Position numbers and translations under genes: made by a program
Assembly: GCA_021780905.1 (NCBI GenBank)
Contig: JAJXXW010000080.1
Coordinates: 79,524-143,523, forward strand
Direction of reading: 5' to 3'
From: a bacterium
Lineage (GTDB): Bacteria; Verrucomicrobiota; Verrucomicrobiia; Limisphaerales; UBA11358
DNA: 64,000 nucleotides
Notes under the pieces: generated by a model
What the model saw: only the letters and a program-made list of their open reading frames with translations
What the model was told of the DNA's origin: nothing
Databases searched by the model: none
Part shown: piece by piece, positions 45,418 through 54,615 of the stretch
Layout: every line of letters begins with the position of its first letter
Position numbering within the stretch: the first letter of the stretch is position 1

Positions 45418-46398
45418 ATGCTCTACCCCTTTGTTTTCAGGCCGATTTTCAAAGATCGGATTTGGGGCGGACGTGAACTGGAAAGACTGTTTGGCAAAAA
45501 ACTCCCGCCCGGCCAACCCATCGGCGAATCGTGGGAAATCTCCGACCGGCCGGGCGACGCCAGCGACATCGCCACCGGCCCGCTTGCCGGAAAAAATTTG
45601 CGCTGGCTGATGGAGCAGCACGCGGCGGAAATCCTCGGCGACGCGAAACCGGCGGCGGCGGGACGTTTCCCCATTCTCTGCAAAATTCTCGACGCGCGGC
45701 AAAAATTATCGCTGCAAGTCCACCCGCCGGCCCGCCAGGCCCAAGAATTTAACGGCGAGCCGAAAACTGAAATGTGGTTTGTCGCCGACGCCGCGCCGGA
45801 CGCGAGTTTGTATGTTGGTCTGAAAAATGGCGTCACCCGCGCGGAATTCGAGAATAAGGTTGCCGACGGCAGCGTGGCGGATTGTTTTCACCGCATTCCG
45901 GTCAAGGCTGGCGACGCGATGTTTTTGCCGAGCGGCCGCGTTCACGCCATCGGCCAAGGCCTGGTGATTTTTGAAATCCAGCAGAATTCCGACACGACCT
46001 ACCGCGTGTTTGATTGGAACCGCGTCGGTCTCGATGGCAAGCCGCGCGAACTGCACATCGCGCAATCGCTCGCGAGCATTGATTTCAATGACTTCGAGCC
46101 AAAACTCGTGCCGGCGGATTACCGGCCGGGACCGAATTTCAAATTCCGTCAGCTCGTGGAAGATCCGTTATTCAACGTGCAGGAACTAGTGTTTGAAACC
46201 GGCGGTGCCGTCAAACTGGCCGGTCAATATGTGCGCATCATCGCCCTGACGACCGGTGCGGCGACGATTGCCGACGCCCGCAGCGGCGTCACCGCCCAAC
46301 TGAAGCCAGGGGATTTCTGCCTGATTCCCGCGAGCCTGAAAAATGTCGTGGTGACGGCGGCGGCGAAAACGGCATGCCTCGTCACCGAGGCGAACTGA
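45418..46398 (+). CDS. manA: mannose-6-phosphate isomerase, type I
   Basis: A 326-residue cupin-type zinc enzyme interconverting mannose 6-phosphate and fructose 6-phosphate. Zinc ligands are seen in LSLQVHPPARQAQEF, KTEMWFVAD and LPSGRVHAIGQG. IPVKAGDAMF and IFEIQQNSDTTYRV fit the core. Length is near the short bacterial form. It sits 2 bases after accA and so is in the same transcript, though the pathways differ. Confidence 0.9.
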   Translation: MLYPFVFRPIFKDRIWGGRELERLFGKKLPPGQPIGESWEISDRPGDASDIATGPLAGKNLRWLMEQHAAEILGDAKPAAAGRFPILCKILDARQKLSLQVHPPARQAQEFNGEPKTEMWFVADAAPDASLYVGLKNGVTRAEFENKVADGSVADCFHRIPVKAGDAMFLPSGRVHAIGQGLVIFEIQQNSDTTYRVFDWNRVGLDGKPRELHIAQSLASIDFNDFEPKLVPADYRPGPNFKFRQLVEDPLFNVQELVFETGGAVKLAGQYVRIIALTTGAATIADARSGVTAQLKPGDFCLIPASLKNVVVTAAAKTACLVTEAN

Positions 46399-46607
46399 AT
46401 TCACCAGAGAATTTGGGGCGAAGATTGTTCTCCGCTATTTCGGCACTCAAAGCGGCGCTTTCCGGCTTCAACCCGTTGCGGATTTTTCCAACGGCCCCGG
46501 CCGTTTGGTATTCCTGTCTGGATTTGTGCCGCATTTCCGCCCGGACTTTTTCCGGCTGGCGGTTTTCAAACGCTGGAAACCGTCAGCCACCCACCGGTTG
46601 TTTGGCT

Positions 46608-47171
46608 TCAATTCCACGACAAATCCTCCGGCAACTGCGCGCGCAGCTTGTTTTTCCAGCCGCCTTTGCGTTGAAGGACTTTTTGCCAGAGTGCTTCCGG
46701 CGGCGTTTCAAACACCAGTTCCAGCGACGCGGGAAACGTCAGCCACGATTTCCGTTTCATTTCGCCTTCCAACTGGCCGGGACTCCAGCCGGCATAGCCG
46801 GCGAACATCCGCAGCTTTTTCGTCGCGGAAAAACTTTCGCCCAGCTCCAGCAAATCGTCGAGCGAATGGCCGAGCGCCAGGTTGGGCAGCACGTCGGCGT
46901 CGGGAATGAAGCTGTCGGTGTGCAGGTAGCTCAACGCGCCGGGCTGCACCGGGCCGCCGAGGAAAAGCGGCGCGGCCCTGAGCGTTTCGGGCAGGTCGGC
47001 AACGATGAGTTCGCCGACGGTCTTGCCGACGGCGCGGTTGAGCACCAGACCAAACGCGCCTTCGGCGTCATGCTTGCAGATCAGCAGGACGGTGTGCTGG
47101 AAAAACGAGCCGCCGAGCTGCCCGCTGTCGAGCAGCAACTGGCCTTGCAACGATTTTGGTTTTTCAGCCAT
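46608..47171 (-). CDS. yqgE: YqgE/AlgH-family protein (DUF179)
   Basis: A 187-residue protein with the family motifs LLLDSGQLGGSFFQHTVLLI, GAFGLVLNRAVGK, FLGGPVQPG and FAGYAGWSPGQLEGE. Function is not established; AlgH was linked to alginate control in Pseudomonas. It is alone on the minus strand, converging on manA. Confidence 0.85.
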   Translation of the reverse strand: MAEKPKSLQGQLLLDSGQLGGSFFQHTVLLICKHDAEGAFGLVLNRAVGKTVGELIVADLPETLRAAPLFLGGPVQPGALSYLHTDSFIPDADVLPNLALGHSLDDLLELGESFSATKKLRMFAGYAGWSPGQLEGEMKRKSWLTFPASLELVFETPPEALWQKVLQRKGGWKNKLRAQLPEDLSWN

Positions 47172-47386
47172 TGCTGGAGGAAATGTGCCTCAACTTCCGG
47201 CCACTGGCAAAAATAAAACCGCCCGTGGGTGCCGCTAGCTTTCGGACTGGGCTTTCGGGCGATCATGAGCAATACCTTGAAAGCATTGTTTTTTCTGAAG
47301 GTCTCAAATTCAGGCCCGAGAAATTGGCAGCGCGTCGGCTTGGCTTGGCTCTGTCTCCCGGCCATGGCGGCAAACCAGAAGCCAGA

Positions 47387-47462
47387 TGGGGTGGCCGACG
47401 GGATTCGAACCCGCAACAACAAGCTCCACAAGCTTGGACTCTACCATTGAGCTACGACCACC
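47387..47462 (-). tRNA. tRNA-His, anticodon GTG
   Basis: The cloverleaf folds with the extra G at position -1 (47462) opposite C73, the identity mark of tRNA-His. Acceptor GTGGTCG/CGGCCAC, anticodon stem CAAGC/GCTTG around TTGTGGA, T arm GCGGG-TTCGAAT-CCCGT, CCA encoded at 47389-47387. Confidence 0.95.
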
Positions 47463-47495
47463 AACCGGTTGCCCAGACTAGTTTTTCCGCGTGGA

Positions 47496-48449
47496 CTAGT
47501 CAAGTTTCGCCACGACGAACTGTGCCAGCTTTTGCGCGTCCGCGTTGAAGAGCCGGATGCCCTCGGCCGTTTTCTCCGTGGCCATCGCGTTTTCGTTGAG
47601 CAGCCAGCGGAACTTCTTTTCATCCAGCGGCAGCCGCTCAATTTTGGATTCGCGGGCGAGTGCGGGGCTTAATTTGCGCGCGAGCGGCACCTCGGACTTT
47701 TGCAATTCCGCGAGCAGGTTCGGACTGATGGTCAGCAGATCGCAGCCGGCGAGTTCCTGGATTTCACCGACGTTACGAAAGCTGGCCCCCATCACTTCGG
47801 TCGCATGGCCGAACTTTTTGTAGTAGGCGTAAATTTCCTTCACCGATAACACGCCGGGATCTTCGGCGGGAGCAAACTCTTTTTTCTCCTTTGCCTTATA
47901 CCAGTCCATGATGCGGCCGACGAACGGCGAAATGAGTTTCACCTTCGCCTCGGCACATGCGACGGCCTGCGCGAGTGAGAAGAGCAGCGTGAGGTTGCAG
48001 TTGATGCCTTCGCGTTGCAACACCTCGGCAGCACGGATGCCTTCCCAGGTTGAGGCGATCTTGATGAGGATGCGTTCGCGCGCGATGCCGTGTTGGGCGT
48101 AAAGCTCGATGAAGTGCCGGCCCTTGGCCACGAGCGCGGCGGTATCGAAAGCCAGGTTCGCGTCGGTCTCGGTGGAAACGCGGCCGGGAACGATTTTCAA
48201 AATTTCCAGCCCAAACAAAATGGTCAGGTCGTCGAGCACGTGCGCCAGCAATTCGTCGCCGCTGAACTTCGCTTTGTTGTCGGCGATGGCCTGGTTCACG
48301 AGGAACTGGTATTCCGGCATCTGCGCCGCCTTGAGGATGAGCGACGGATTGGTGGTGGCGTCGCGCGGCGCGAACTGCTTGAGCGAGGCGAAATCGCCGG
48401 TGTCGGCGACGACAGTGGTGAATTGCTTGAGCTGGTCGAGTTGGTTCAT
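47496..48449 (-). CDS. tal: transaldolase
   Basis: A 317-residue enzyme moving a dihydroxyacetone unit between sugar phosphates in the pentose phosphate pathway. The catalytic Lys lies in [17 protein letters not shown], Asp in [13 protein letters not shown], and the Schiff-base partner region in [14 protein letters not shown]. Size and motifs fit the TalB type. The start at 48449 ([14 protein letters not shown]) is standard for the family; the open frame to 48521 is not used. Confidence 0.95.
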   Translation of the reverse strand: MNQLDQLKQFTTVVADTGDFASLKQFAPRDATTNPSLILKAAQMPEYQFLVNQAIADNKAKFSGDELLAHVLDDLTILFGLEILKIVPGRVSTETDANLAFDTAALVAKGRHFIELYAQHGIARERILIKIASTWEGIRAAEVLQREGINCNLTLLFSLAQAVACAEAKVKLISPFVGRIMDWYKAKEKKEFAPAEDPGVLSVKEIYAYYKKFGHATEVMGASFRNVGEIQELAGCDLLTISPNLLAELQKSEVPLARKLSPALARESKIERLPLDEKKFRWLLNENAMATEKTAEGIRLFNADAQKLAQFVVAKLD

Positions 48450-48675
48450 AAAAATACGGCTGCGTCCAACATACGCCGCCGGTTTGACTTGGCAACTTCT
48501 TTGCGCCGGCCGCCACCGCAAAATATTAATCGGAAACTTGAGCGGGACTCATGGCAAAGCAGCGGCGGCGGGCAAATTGCATCGACATTCCGGAAAACCT
48601 CGCTAGAGTCGAATACATAAAAAATTCGCCCCGAATTTTTTCAGCAAAATATTTGGTTAGGCGACAGATCATTTT

Positions 48676-49128
48676 ATGAAGCTCCCATTTGGAGATGTTG
48701 GTAGTGACCTGAAGATATTATCGGTTGCCAGTTATGCCGCCGGTATTTATATGATTGCTTCGGCCGGAGTTTGTTTTTTATTGGTGCATGCTCCGTTTAT
48801 TCTCGCAGTGATTGGCGGAAGCGTGGAAGTTAAGTGCTCTGATTGGGTTTCGCCTGAATTTTGGATTCCGGTTTTATATTTGATGTGTGGAGTTGCGTTG
48901 GTTTATGCCGGTCATTACATGGCTAGGCGGATTCATTATTGGCGAGTAGTAATTTGCAGTATCGTAGGTTTGTTTGTATTACCATTTGGCCTGGTGGTTG
49001 GCGGCATTACATTGTCCGTGATGACCAGAAAGGCAGTTCGTGAGGTTTTTAGTGTCGAACGCATCCCCGTGCTTTTAACACTGCTCCAGTTGGTGGTGGC
49101 CGTCCGCCACGACCGCAGAACTTTTTGA
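48676..49128 (+). CDS. small membrane protein, function unknown
   Basis: A 150-residue protein with four hydrophobic helices near residues 20-38, 59-77, 88-106 and 122-143. No motif is recognised. It is visibly richer in A/T and uses A/T-ending codons far more than its neighbours, so it may be a recent arrival. It overlaps a possible longer rhaB frame but not the chosen rhaB start. Confidence 0.5.
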   Translation: MKLPFGDVGSDLKILSVASYAAGIYMIASAGVCFLLVHAPFILAVIGGSVEVKCSDWVSPEFWIPVLYLMCGVALVYAGHYMARRIHYWRVVICSIVGLFVLPFGLVVGGITLSVMTRKAVREVFSVERIPVLLTLLQLVVAVRHDRRTF

Positions 49129-49163
49129 CAGTCGCGCTCTTTGACTTAAACTGCCGGCTCTCT

Positions 49164-50624
49164 ATGGCCACTCATTATCTCGCCTGTGACCTTGGCGCCG
49201 ACAGCGGACGCCTGATGCTCGGCACGCTCGACCACGGTAAAATTTCGCTCGAGGAGCTGCACCGGTTCCCCACCGGTGCCACCAAGATGGCCGGCGCATT
49301 GCACTGGGAATTCGGCCGGCTGCTGAACGAGCTGAAGGCCGGCCTCAAAAAGGCCGCCGCCAAAAACCTGCCAATTGCCAGCATCAGCACAGACTCATGG
49401 GGCGTGGATTATGTGCTTTACGATGAGCGCGGCCTGCCGCTGTCGCCGGTCTGGTGCTACCGCGATGCCCGCACCGCCGCCGGCCTGGAACTGGTGAATG
49501 GAAAAATCCAGTGGCCGGAAATCTACGCCGAGACCGGCATCCAGTTCATGGTGTTGAACACCATTTACCAGGTTGTCACCGAACCGGCGGCCCGTCTGGC
49601 CCAGGCTAAAACCGTATTGATGATCGCCGATGCGTTCAACTTTTTCTGCTCGGGCGTGGCGCGCAACGAGGTTTCCAATGCCAGCACCACGCAGCTTTAC
49701 AATCCCATTGAAAAACGCTGGTCGCCGCATCTTTTCTCCCGGCTCGGCTTGCGCGCGGATCTGTTTGCGCCCATTTGCCCGTCCGGCACCCGGCTTGGGC
49801 CGATGAAAAAAAATCTCGCCACCGAAGTCGGCCTGCCGCCGGTCGAAGTCGTCGCCAGTTGCTCGCACGACACGGGCGCGGCGGTCGCGGCCGTGCCGGC
49901 CAGCGGCGATGGCTGGGCGTATTTGAGTTCCGGCACCTGGTCGCTGATGGGCGTCGAATGGCCGCAGCCGGTCATCAACGACCAGAGCCGCAAGCTGGGC
50001 TTCACGAATGAAATCGGCTACGGCAACACTGTGCGGCTGCTCAAAAACATCGTCGGCCTCTGGCTCATCCAGGAGTCGCGCCGGCACTGGAACAAGAGCG
50101 GCAAGAAACTGGAATTTACCGACCTGGAAAAACTCGCCGTCGCCGCGCCGCCCTTCGTCTCGCTCATCAATCCCGACGACCAGCGTTTTTTGAGTCCCGA
50201 TGATATGCCGAGGAAGATCGCCGATTTCTGCCGTGAAACCGGCCAGCCCGAGCCGGCGGGCATCGGCGCGTGCGTGCGCTGCATCTATGAAAGCCTCGCA
50301 CTGTTTTACCGCGTCACGCTGGATCGCACCGAGCGGCTCATCGGCAAAAAAATCGAGCGCCTGCACATCGTCGGCGGCGGCAGCAAAGACGCCACACTGA
50401 ACCAGTTCACCGCCAACGCGCTGAAGATTCCCGTGCTCGCCGGTCCGACCGAATGTGCGGCCCTCGGCAACATCGTCGTGCAGGCCATTGCGCTGGGCCA
50501 TATCGCGTCGCACGCAGCGGCGCGCGAAATCGTCCGGAACTCCTTCGAGCTGAAAACCTTCACGCCACAGGACGCCGCGCAATGGGACGCCGCCGCCGCG
50601 CGCTTTGAAAAATTGCTGGCTTGA
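49164..50624 (+). CDS. rhaB: rhamnulokinase-like FGGY sugar kinase
   Basis: A 486-residue FGGY kinase. ADP-binding ACDLGADSGRLMLG at the start, SISTDSWGVDYVLYD, VLMIADAFNFFCSG and LHIVGGGSKDATLNQ are arranged as in RhaB, which phosphorylates L-rhamnulose. No rhamnose isomerase or aldolase is in the window; nadC follows at once. The start at 49164 (MATHYLACDLG) suits the family; the frame is open from 49125. Confidence 0.85.
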   Translation: MATHYLACDLGADSGRLMLGTLDHGKISLEELHRFPTGATKMAGALHWEFGRLLNELKAGLKKAAAKNLPIASISTDSWGVDYVLYDERGLPLSPVWCYRDARTAAGLELVNGKIQWPEIYAETGIQFMVLNTIYQVVTEPAARLAQAKTVLMIADAFNFFCSGVARNEVSNASTTQLYNPIEKRWSPHLFSRLGLRADLFAPICPSGTRLGPMKKNLATEVGLPPVEVVASCSHDTGAAVAAVPASGDGWAYLSSGTWSLMGVEWPQPVINDQSRKLGFTNEIGYGNTVRLLKNIVGLWLIQESRRHWNKSGKKLEFTDLEKLAVAAPPFVSLINPDDQRFLSPDDMPRKIADFCRETGQPEPAGIGACVRCIYESLALFYRVTLDRTERLIGKKIERLHIVGGGSKDATLNQFTANALKIPVLAGPTECAALGNIVVQAIALGHIASHAAAREIVRNSFELKTFTPQDAAQWDAAAARFEKLLA

Positions 50625-51520
50625 ACGAGTTTTTGCTTTCGCGGATTTCGGCCAGCCCGCATCTTGTCGGCGTGGAACTCACCGCCGCTGAAATCCGCCG
50701 CGCCGTCCGCGCCGCGCTGGCCGAAGACCTCGGCGGCGGCGACGTGACCACGCTGGCCACCGTTCCGGCCGCCGCCAAATCCGTCGCGCGGATGAATGTG
50801 CGTGAGCCGCTCACCGTCGCCGGTTTGCCATTCGCCGAATTCGCCTTTCGCGAGCTGTCGCCAAAAATTAAAATTCAGAAACTCGCGCGCGACGGCCAGA
50901 AAGTTGCCGCCGGCAAAACGCTCCTGAAAATTTCCGGGCCGAGCCGGGCCATTTTGAGCGCCGAGCGCGTGGCGCTGAATTTTGTCCAGCGCCTTTCCGG
51001 CGTGGCCACCGCGACCGCGCGATTCGCCAATGAAATCAAGGGAACGCGCGCGAAGATCTTGGACACGCGTAAAACCACGCCCGGCTGGCGGCGGTTTGAA
51101 AAATACGCCGTCAAATGCGGCGGCGGAAAAAACCATCGCATTGGATTGTTCGACCTGGTGCTCATCAAAGACAACCATCTCGTTGCACTGCGGAACGAAA
51201 AGCCGAACGCCATCGCCGCCGCCGTGGCCCGCGCGCGGAAAACATTTCCGAAACTTAAAGTCGAGGTCGAAGCGGACACTTTGGAACAGGTCGCGCAGGC
51301 TGCCGATACCGGCGCGGACCTCATTCTGCTCGACAATATGCCGCCGGGAATTTTGCGGCAGGCCGTGAAAATTATCCGTGGCCGCGCCAAAACCGAAGCC
51401 AGCGGCGGCGTGAATCTGAAGACCGTCCGCGCGATTGCCGCGACCGGCGTAGATTTTATTTCCGTCGGTGCCATAACGCATTCCGCGCGAGCGGTGGATA
51501 TCGGCTTGGATTTTAAATGA
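50621..51520 (+). CDS. nadC: nicotinate-nucleotide pyrophosphorylase (carboxylating)
   Basis: A 299-residue quinolinate phosphoribosyltransferase of NAD synthesis. LAEDLGGGDVTT, ERVALNFVQRLSGVATATAR, DTRKTTPGWRRFEKYAVKCGGG and the C-terminal EASGGVNLKTVRAIAATGVDF are the family motifs. The frame starts at TTG (50621) overlapping the rhaB stop; a GTG a little downstream (VELTAAEIRR) is possible. It overlaps birA by 4 bases. Confidence 0.9.
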   Translation: MNEFLLSRISASPHLVGVELTAAEIRRAVRAALAEDLGGGDVTTLATVPAAAKSVARMNVREPLTVAGLPFAEFAFRELSPKIKIQKLARDGQKVAAGKTLLKISGPSRAILSAERVALNFVQRLSGVATATARFANEIKGTRAKILDTRKTTPGWRRFEKYAVKCGGGKNHRIGLFDLVLIKDNHLVALRNEKPNAIAAAVARARKTFPKLKVEVEADTLEQVAQAADTGADLILLDNMPPGILRQAVKIIRGRAKTEASGGVNLKTVRAIAATGVDFISVGAITHSARAVDIGLDFK

Positions 51521-52497
51521 CAACGGATGCCAAAATCCTTTCCGCCTTGCGTTCCAATCCGGACGGCGTTTCCGGCGCGGATTTGGCGGAACAACTCGCC
51601 ATCAGCCGCGCGGCGATCTGGGCGCGGATGGACGACTTGCGCAAGGCCGGCTACGAAATTGAGGCGACGCCGCATTCGGGCTACCGGCTCGTCAACGAAC
51701 CGGACGCGCTGATCGCCGATGATTTGATTGCCCGGCTGCATTCGCCCAAACCGCCAAAAATTATCGGCCGCGACATCCGCGTGTTTGAGGAAACGACTTC
51801 CACCAACGACGTGATCGAAAAGCTGGCGCGCGACGGGGTGATGGAGGGCGCGGTGGTTTTTGCCGAATCCCAAACCAAAGGCCGCGGACGGCTCGGTCGG
51901 CAATGGTCGTCGCCGACCCGCCAAGGGCTTTGGTTTTCGATTTTATTGCGGCCCAAACTATCGCCGCAGGAAACCACGCAGCTCACCGTCGCCTCGGCCA
52001 CGGCGCTGCGCCGCGCCATCAAAACCGTCGCCGGCCTGTCGGCGGAAATCAAGTGGCCGAACGATCTGCTCCTTGGCGGTAAAAAAGTCGTCGGCATCCT
52101 CACCGAGATGAGCGCGGAAGTGGACCGCGTGCGGCACGTCATCCTCGGCATCGGCGTGGACGTGAACCAGACGGAATTCCCCCCGGAACTGCGCGCCATC
52201 GCCACGTCGCTGAAGGCCGAAGCCGGCGAGGAAATTTGCCGCGCCGAACTGGCGGTGGAGATTTTGCGCGAGCTGGACTTTGATTACGCGCGGATTGGCG
52301 CCGGCCCGTTCGCCGCCGTTGCCGACGAATGGGAAGCCGGCTGCGCGACCATTGGCAGGAATGTCTCGGTGCAGATGGGTTCGCGGCTCATTCGGGGGCG
52401 CGCCGAGGCGCTGGACGACGACGGCGCGCTGCTCGTCCGCACGGAACACGGCCATCTCGAACGCGTCATCGGCGGCGACGTCACTTTGGAAAAATGA
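51517..52497 (+). CDS. birA: biotin--[acetyl-CoA carboxylase] ligase with N-terminal HTH
   Basis: A 326-residue protein. Residues 1-62 are a winged helix-turn-helix (VSGADLAEQLAISRAAIWAR), so it may repress biotin genes. The ligase has TKGRGRLGRQWSSP (biotinyl-AMP loop), IKWPNDLLLGGKKVVGILTE and a C-terminal SH3-like domain. It biotinylates AccB; accA lies 7 kb upstream. Overlaps both neighbours by 4 bases. Confidence 0.9.
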   Translation: MTTDAKILSALRSNPDGVSGADLAEQLAISRAAIWARMDDLRKAGYEIEATPHSGYRLVNEPDALIADDLIARLHSPKPPKIIGRDIRVFEETTSTNDVIEKLARDGVMEGAVVFAESQTKGRGRLGRQWSSPTRQGLWFSILLRPKLSPQETTQLTVASATALRRAIKTVAGLSAEIKWPNDLLLGGKKVVGILTEMSAEVDRVRHVILGIGVDVNQTEFPPELRAIATSLKAEAGEEICRAELAVEILRELDFDYARIGAGPFAAVADEWEAGCATIGRNVSVQMGSRLIRGRAEALDDDGALLVRTEHGHLERVIGGDVTLEK

Positions 52498-53240
52498 TTC
52501 TTCTCTTCGACATCGGCAACACGCACACGCACCTCGGTTTGGCCGACGACAAACACATATTGAAACAAACCGACATTTCGACGCTGGCGTGGTTTGGCGG
52601 CGGCGCGGCGGCGCGGGTGAAAAATTTCGCCGGCAAAAACAAGATCACCGGCGCGGTGCTGTGCAGTGTCGTGCCGCGCGCGACGCCGTTCGTAAAGAAG
52701 TTCGTGCGCGGCGCCTGGAAACTGGAGGCGCTGGAATTGAACAGCGAAACCGTGCGCGGCGTCGGGGTGGATTATCCGAAGCCCCAAACCATCGGTGCGG
52801 ATCGTTTGGCCAATGCGGTGGCCGCGCGCCGGCACTTCGGCGCGCCGGTGGTGGTGGTGGATTTTGGCACGGCCGTGACGTTTGACGTGGTTGACCGGAA
52901 CGGCAATTACGTAGGCGGCATCATCGCGCCAGGGCTGGCGGCGATGACGAATTACCTGCACGAAAAAACGGCGTTGCTGCCGAAGATTGAGATTCGCGAA
53001 GTCCGCTCCGCCATCGGCAAAAGCACCGAGCACGCGATGCTGGTCGGCGCGGTGCATGGCTATCGCGGTCTGGTGCGGGAACTGATCGCGGAGTTGAAGC
53101 GCGAGTTGCGCGTGAATCAATTGCCAGTCGTCGCCACCGGCGGCTATGCGAAACTCATCGCTGCCAAGCTGCCGGAGATTTCCGCCGTCGCGCCAGACTT
53201 GACGCTCGAAGGTCTGCGACTCGTCTGGCCGGCAAAATAG
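52494..53240 (+). CDS. coaX: type III pantothenate kinase
   Basis: A 248-residue ASKHA-fold kinase starting MILLFDIGNTHTHLGLAD. VDFGTAVTFDVV, GADRLANAVAAR and VGGIIAPGLAAM are the CoaX motifs. It phosphorylates pantothenate, the first step of CoA synthesis. birA and coaX are neighbours in many bacteria. Starts on the ATGA of birA. Confidence 0.9.
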   Translation: MILLFDIGNTHTHLGLADDKHILKQTDISTLAWFGGGAAARVKNFAGKNKITGAVLCSVVPRATPFVKKFVRGAWKLEALELNSETVRGVGVDYPKPQTIGADRLANAVAARRHFGAPVVVVDFGTAVTFDVVDRNGNYVGGIIAPGLAAMTNYLHEKTALLPKIEIREVRSAIGKSTEHAMLVGAVHGYRGLVRELIAELKRELRVNQLPVVATGGYAKLIAAKLPEISAVAPDLTLEGLRLVWPAK

Positions 53241-53243
53241 ATT

Positions 53244-54566
53244 ATGCACGGCTTCGCCCCCTTTTTGCCGATGCTTGGCGGTCTGCTGGCCATCGCCAGC
53301 CTGTCGCTTGCATTTCGCAACGGGCGCCGGCGGCGGCTGATTGAAAATCTACCGACTTCCAAGACCTCCGGCGTGTTCATCGGGCTGGTCGAGTTGAAAG
53401 GCACGGCAGAATCCGCCGCGCCGCTCACCAGCTATCTCGCCGGCGCGACGTGTGTGCAATACGCCTGGTCGGTGCAGGAACACTGGTCGCGCACGGTCAC
53501 GGAAACCTACACCGACAACAAAGGCCAAATCCAGACGCGCACACGCACCGAGAGCGGCTGGACGGAAGTTGCGGCGGGCGGCGAGATGATTCCATTTTAT
53601 TTGCAGGACGATTGCGGCGTCCTTCTCGTCCGGCCGGCCGGCGCGAACATCGAACCGGTCAAGATTTTTGACGAAACCTGCACACCGCTGAATCCGATTT
53701 ATTACGGCAAGGGACCGGCCGGCGCGGCGGCGAATTCCAGCTTTTGCCGGCGGTTCGTGGAGAATGCCCTGCCGCTCCGGGCGAATCTGTTCATCGTCGG
53801 CCCGGCGCGCGAACGGCAGGATGTTGTCGCGCCGGAAATTTCGGCGGACAAAAACGCGCCGTTGTTTCTCATCTCCACCCGCTCCGAGGAGCAGGTCGCC
53901 AGCGGCATGAAATGGGGCGCGCGCGGCTGGACGATTTTCGGCCTGCTCGCGGCGGTCGGTTTCACCGCCTGGCGCGATGGCGCGTTGAATATTGATCCGC
54001 AAACGCGCATCGGCCTCTATGCGGCGATTGCTGCGGGATATTTTCTCATCGGTTTGCTCCTGTGGATTTGGATGGTATTCAACGCGCTGGTTGACGTGCG
54101 CAATCGTGTCCGTCAGGCCTGGTCGCTCGTGGACATCCAGCTCAAACGCCGGTTTGATCTGATTCCTAATCTGGTGGACTGCGTGAAAGGTTATCGCGAC
54201 GATGAGTCGCAGTTGCAAACCGAACTGGCGGCACTCCGCAATCAATTAAACGCCACGCCACCGGGCGTGGCCGGGCCGGACCACGGCGCGGTGAGCAAAA
54301 CGGTCATCGGCATCGCCGAGCGTTATCCCGAACTAAAGGCGAATGAATCATTTCTCGCGCTGCAAAAAACACTTTCCGACACCGAGCAACGCATCGCGCT
54401 GGCGCGAAGTTATTTCAACGAGATCGCCACGCACTACAACACCCGGCTGGAAATCGTGCCGGAACGCTATGTGGCGCAGCTCGGCGCAATGAAGCCGCAA
54501 CCGTTGATGGCGGCGAACGATTTTGAGCGCGCATCCGTGACGGTGGATTTTACACCCAAGGCTTGA
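53244..54566 (+). CDS. LemA-family protein fused to an N-terminal GIDE-like domain
   Basis: A 440-residue membrane protein. An N-terminal helix (residues 5-22) is followed by a GIDE/MULAN-like beta domain near 40-215 (GVFIGLVELKGTAESAAPLTS, CVQYAWSVQEHWS). Two more helices follow near 228-243 and 255-276. Then comes the LemA domain (VRNRVRQAWSLVDIQLKRRFDLIP, LIPNLVDCVKGY, ARSYFNEIATHYNTRLEIVP). Function of LemA is unknown. The fused GIDE-like domain is an added feature. It starts 3 bases after coaX. Confidence 0.8.
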   Translation: MHGFAPFLPMLGGLLAIASLSLAFRNGRRRRLIENLPTSKTSGVFIGLVELKGTAESAAPLTSYLAGATCVQYAWSVQEHWSRTVTETYTDNKGQIQTRTRTESGWTEVAAGGEMIPFYLQDDCGVLLVRPAGANIEPVKIFDETCTPLNPIYYGKGPAGAAANSSFCRRFVENALPLRANLFIVGPARERQDVVAPEISADKNAPLFLISTRSEEQVASGMKWGARGWTIFGLLAAVGFTAWRDGALNIDPQTRIGLYAAIAAGYFLIGLLLWIWMVFNALVDVRNRVRQAWSLVDIQLKRRFDLIPNLVDCVKGYRDDESQLQTELAALRNQLNATPPGVAGPDHGAVSKTVIGIAERYPELKANESFLALQKTLSDTEQRIALARSYFNEIATHYNTRLEIVPERYVAQLGAMKPQPLMAANDFERASVTVDFTPKA

Positions 54567-54615
54567 CCGATTCCGCGATTGAGTCCCGCGCTTTTTTGGG
54601 TAAAATCCCCGCTCT

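Noticed and set aside
49395..50582. Long antisense frame over rhaB
   Set aside because: Shadow of the kinase gene; same for the long antisense frames over accA, the pyrophosphatase, the PHP gene and the GrpE-like gene.
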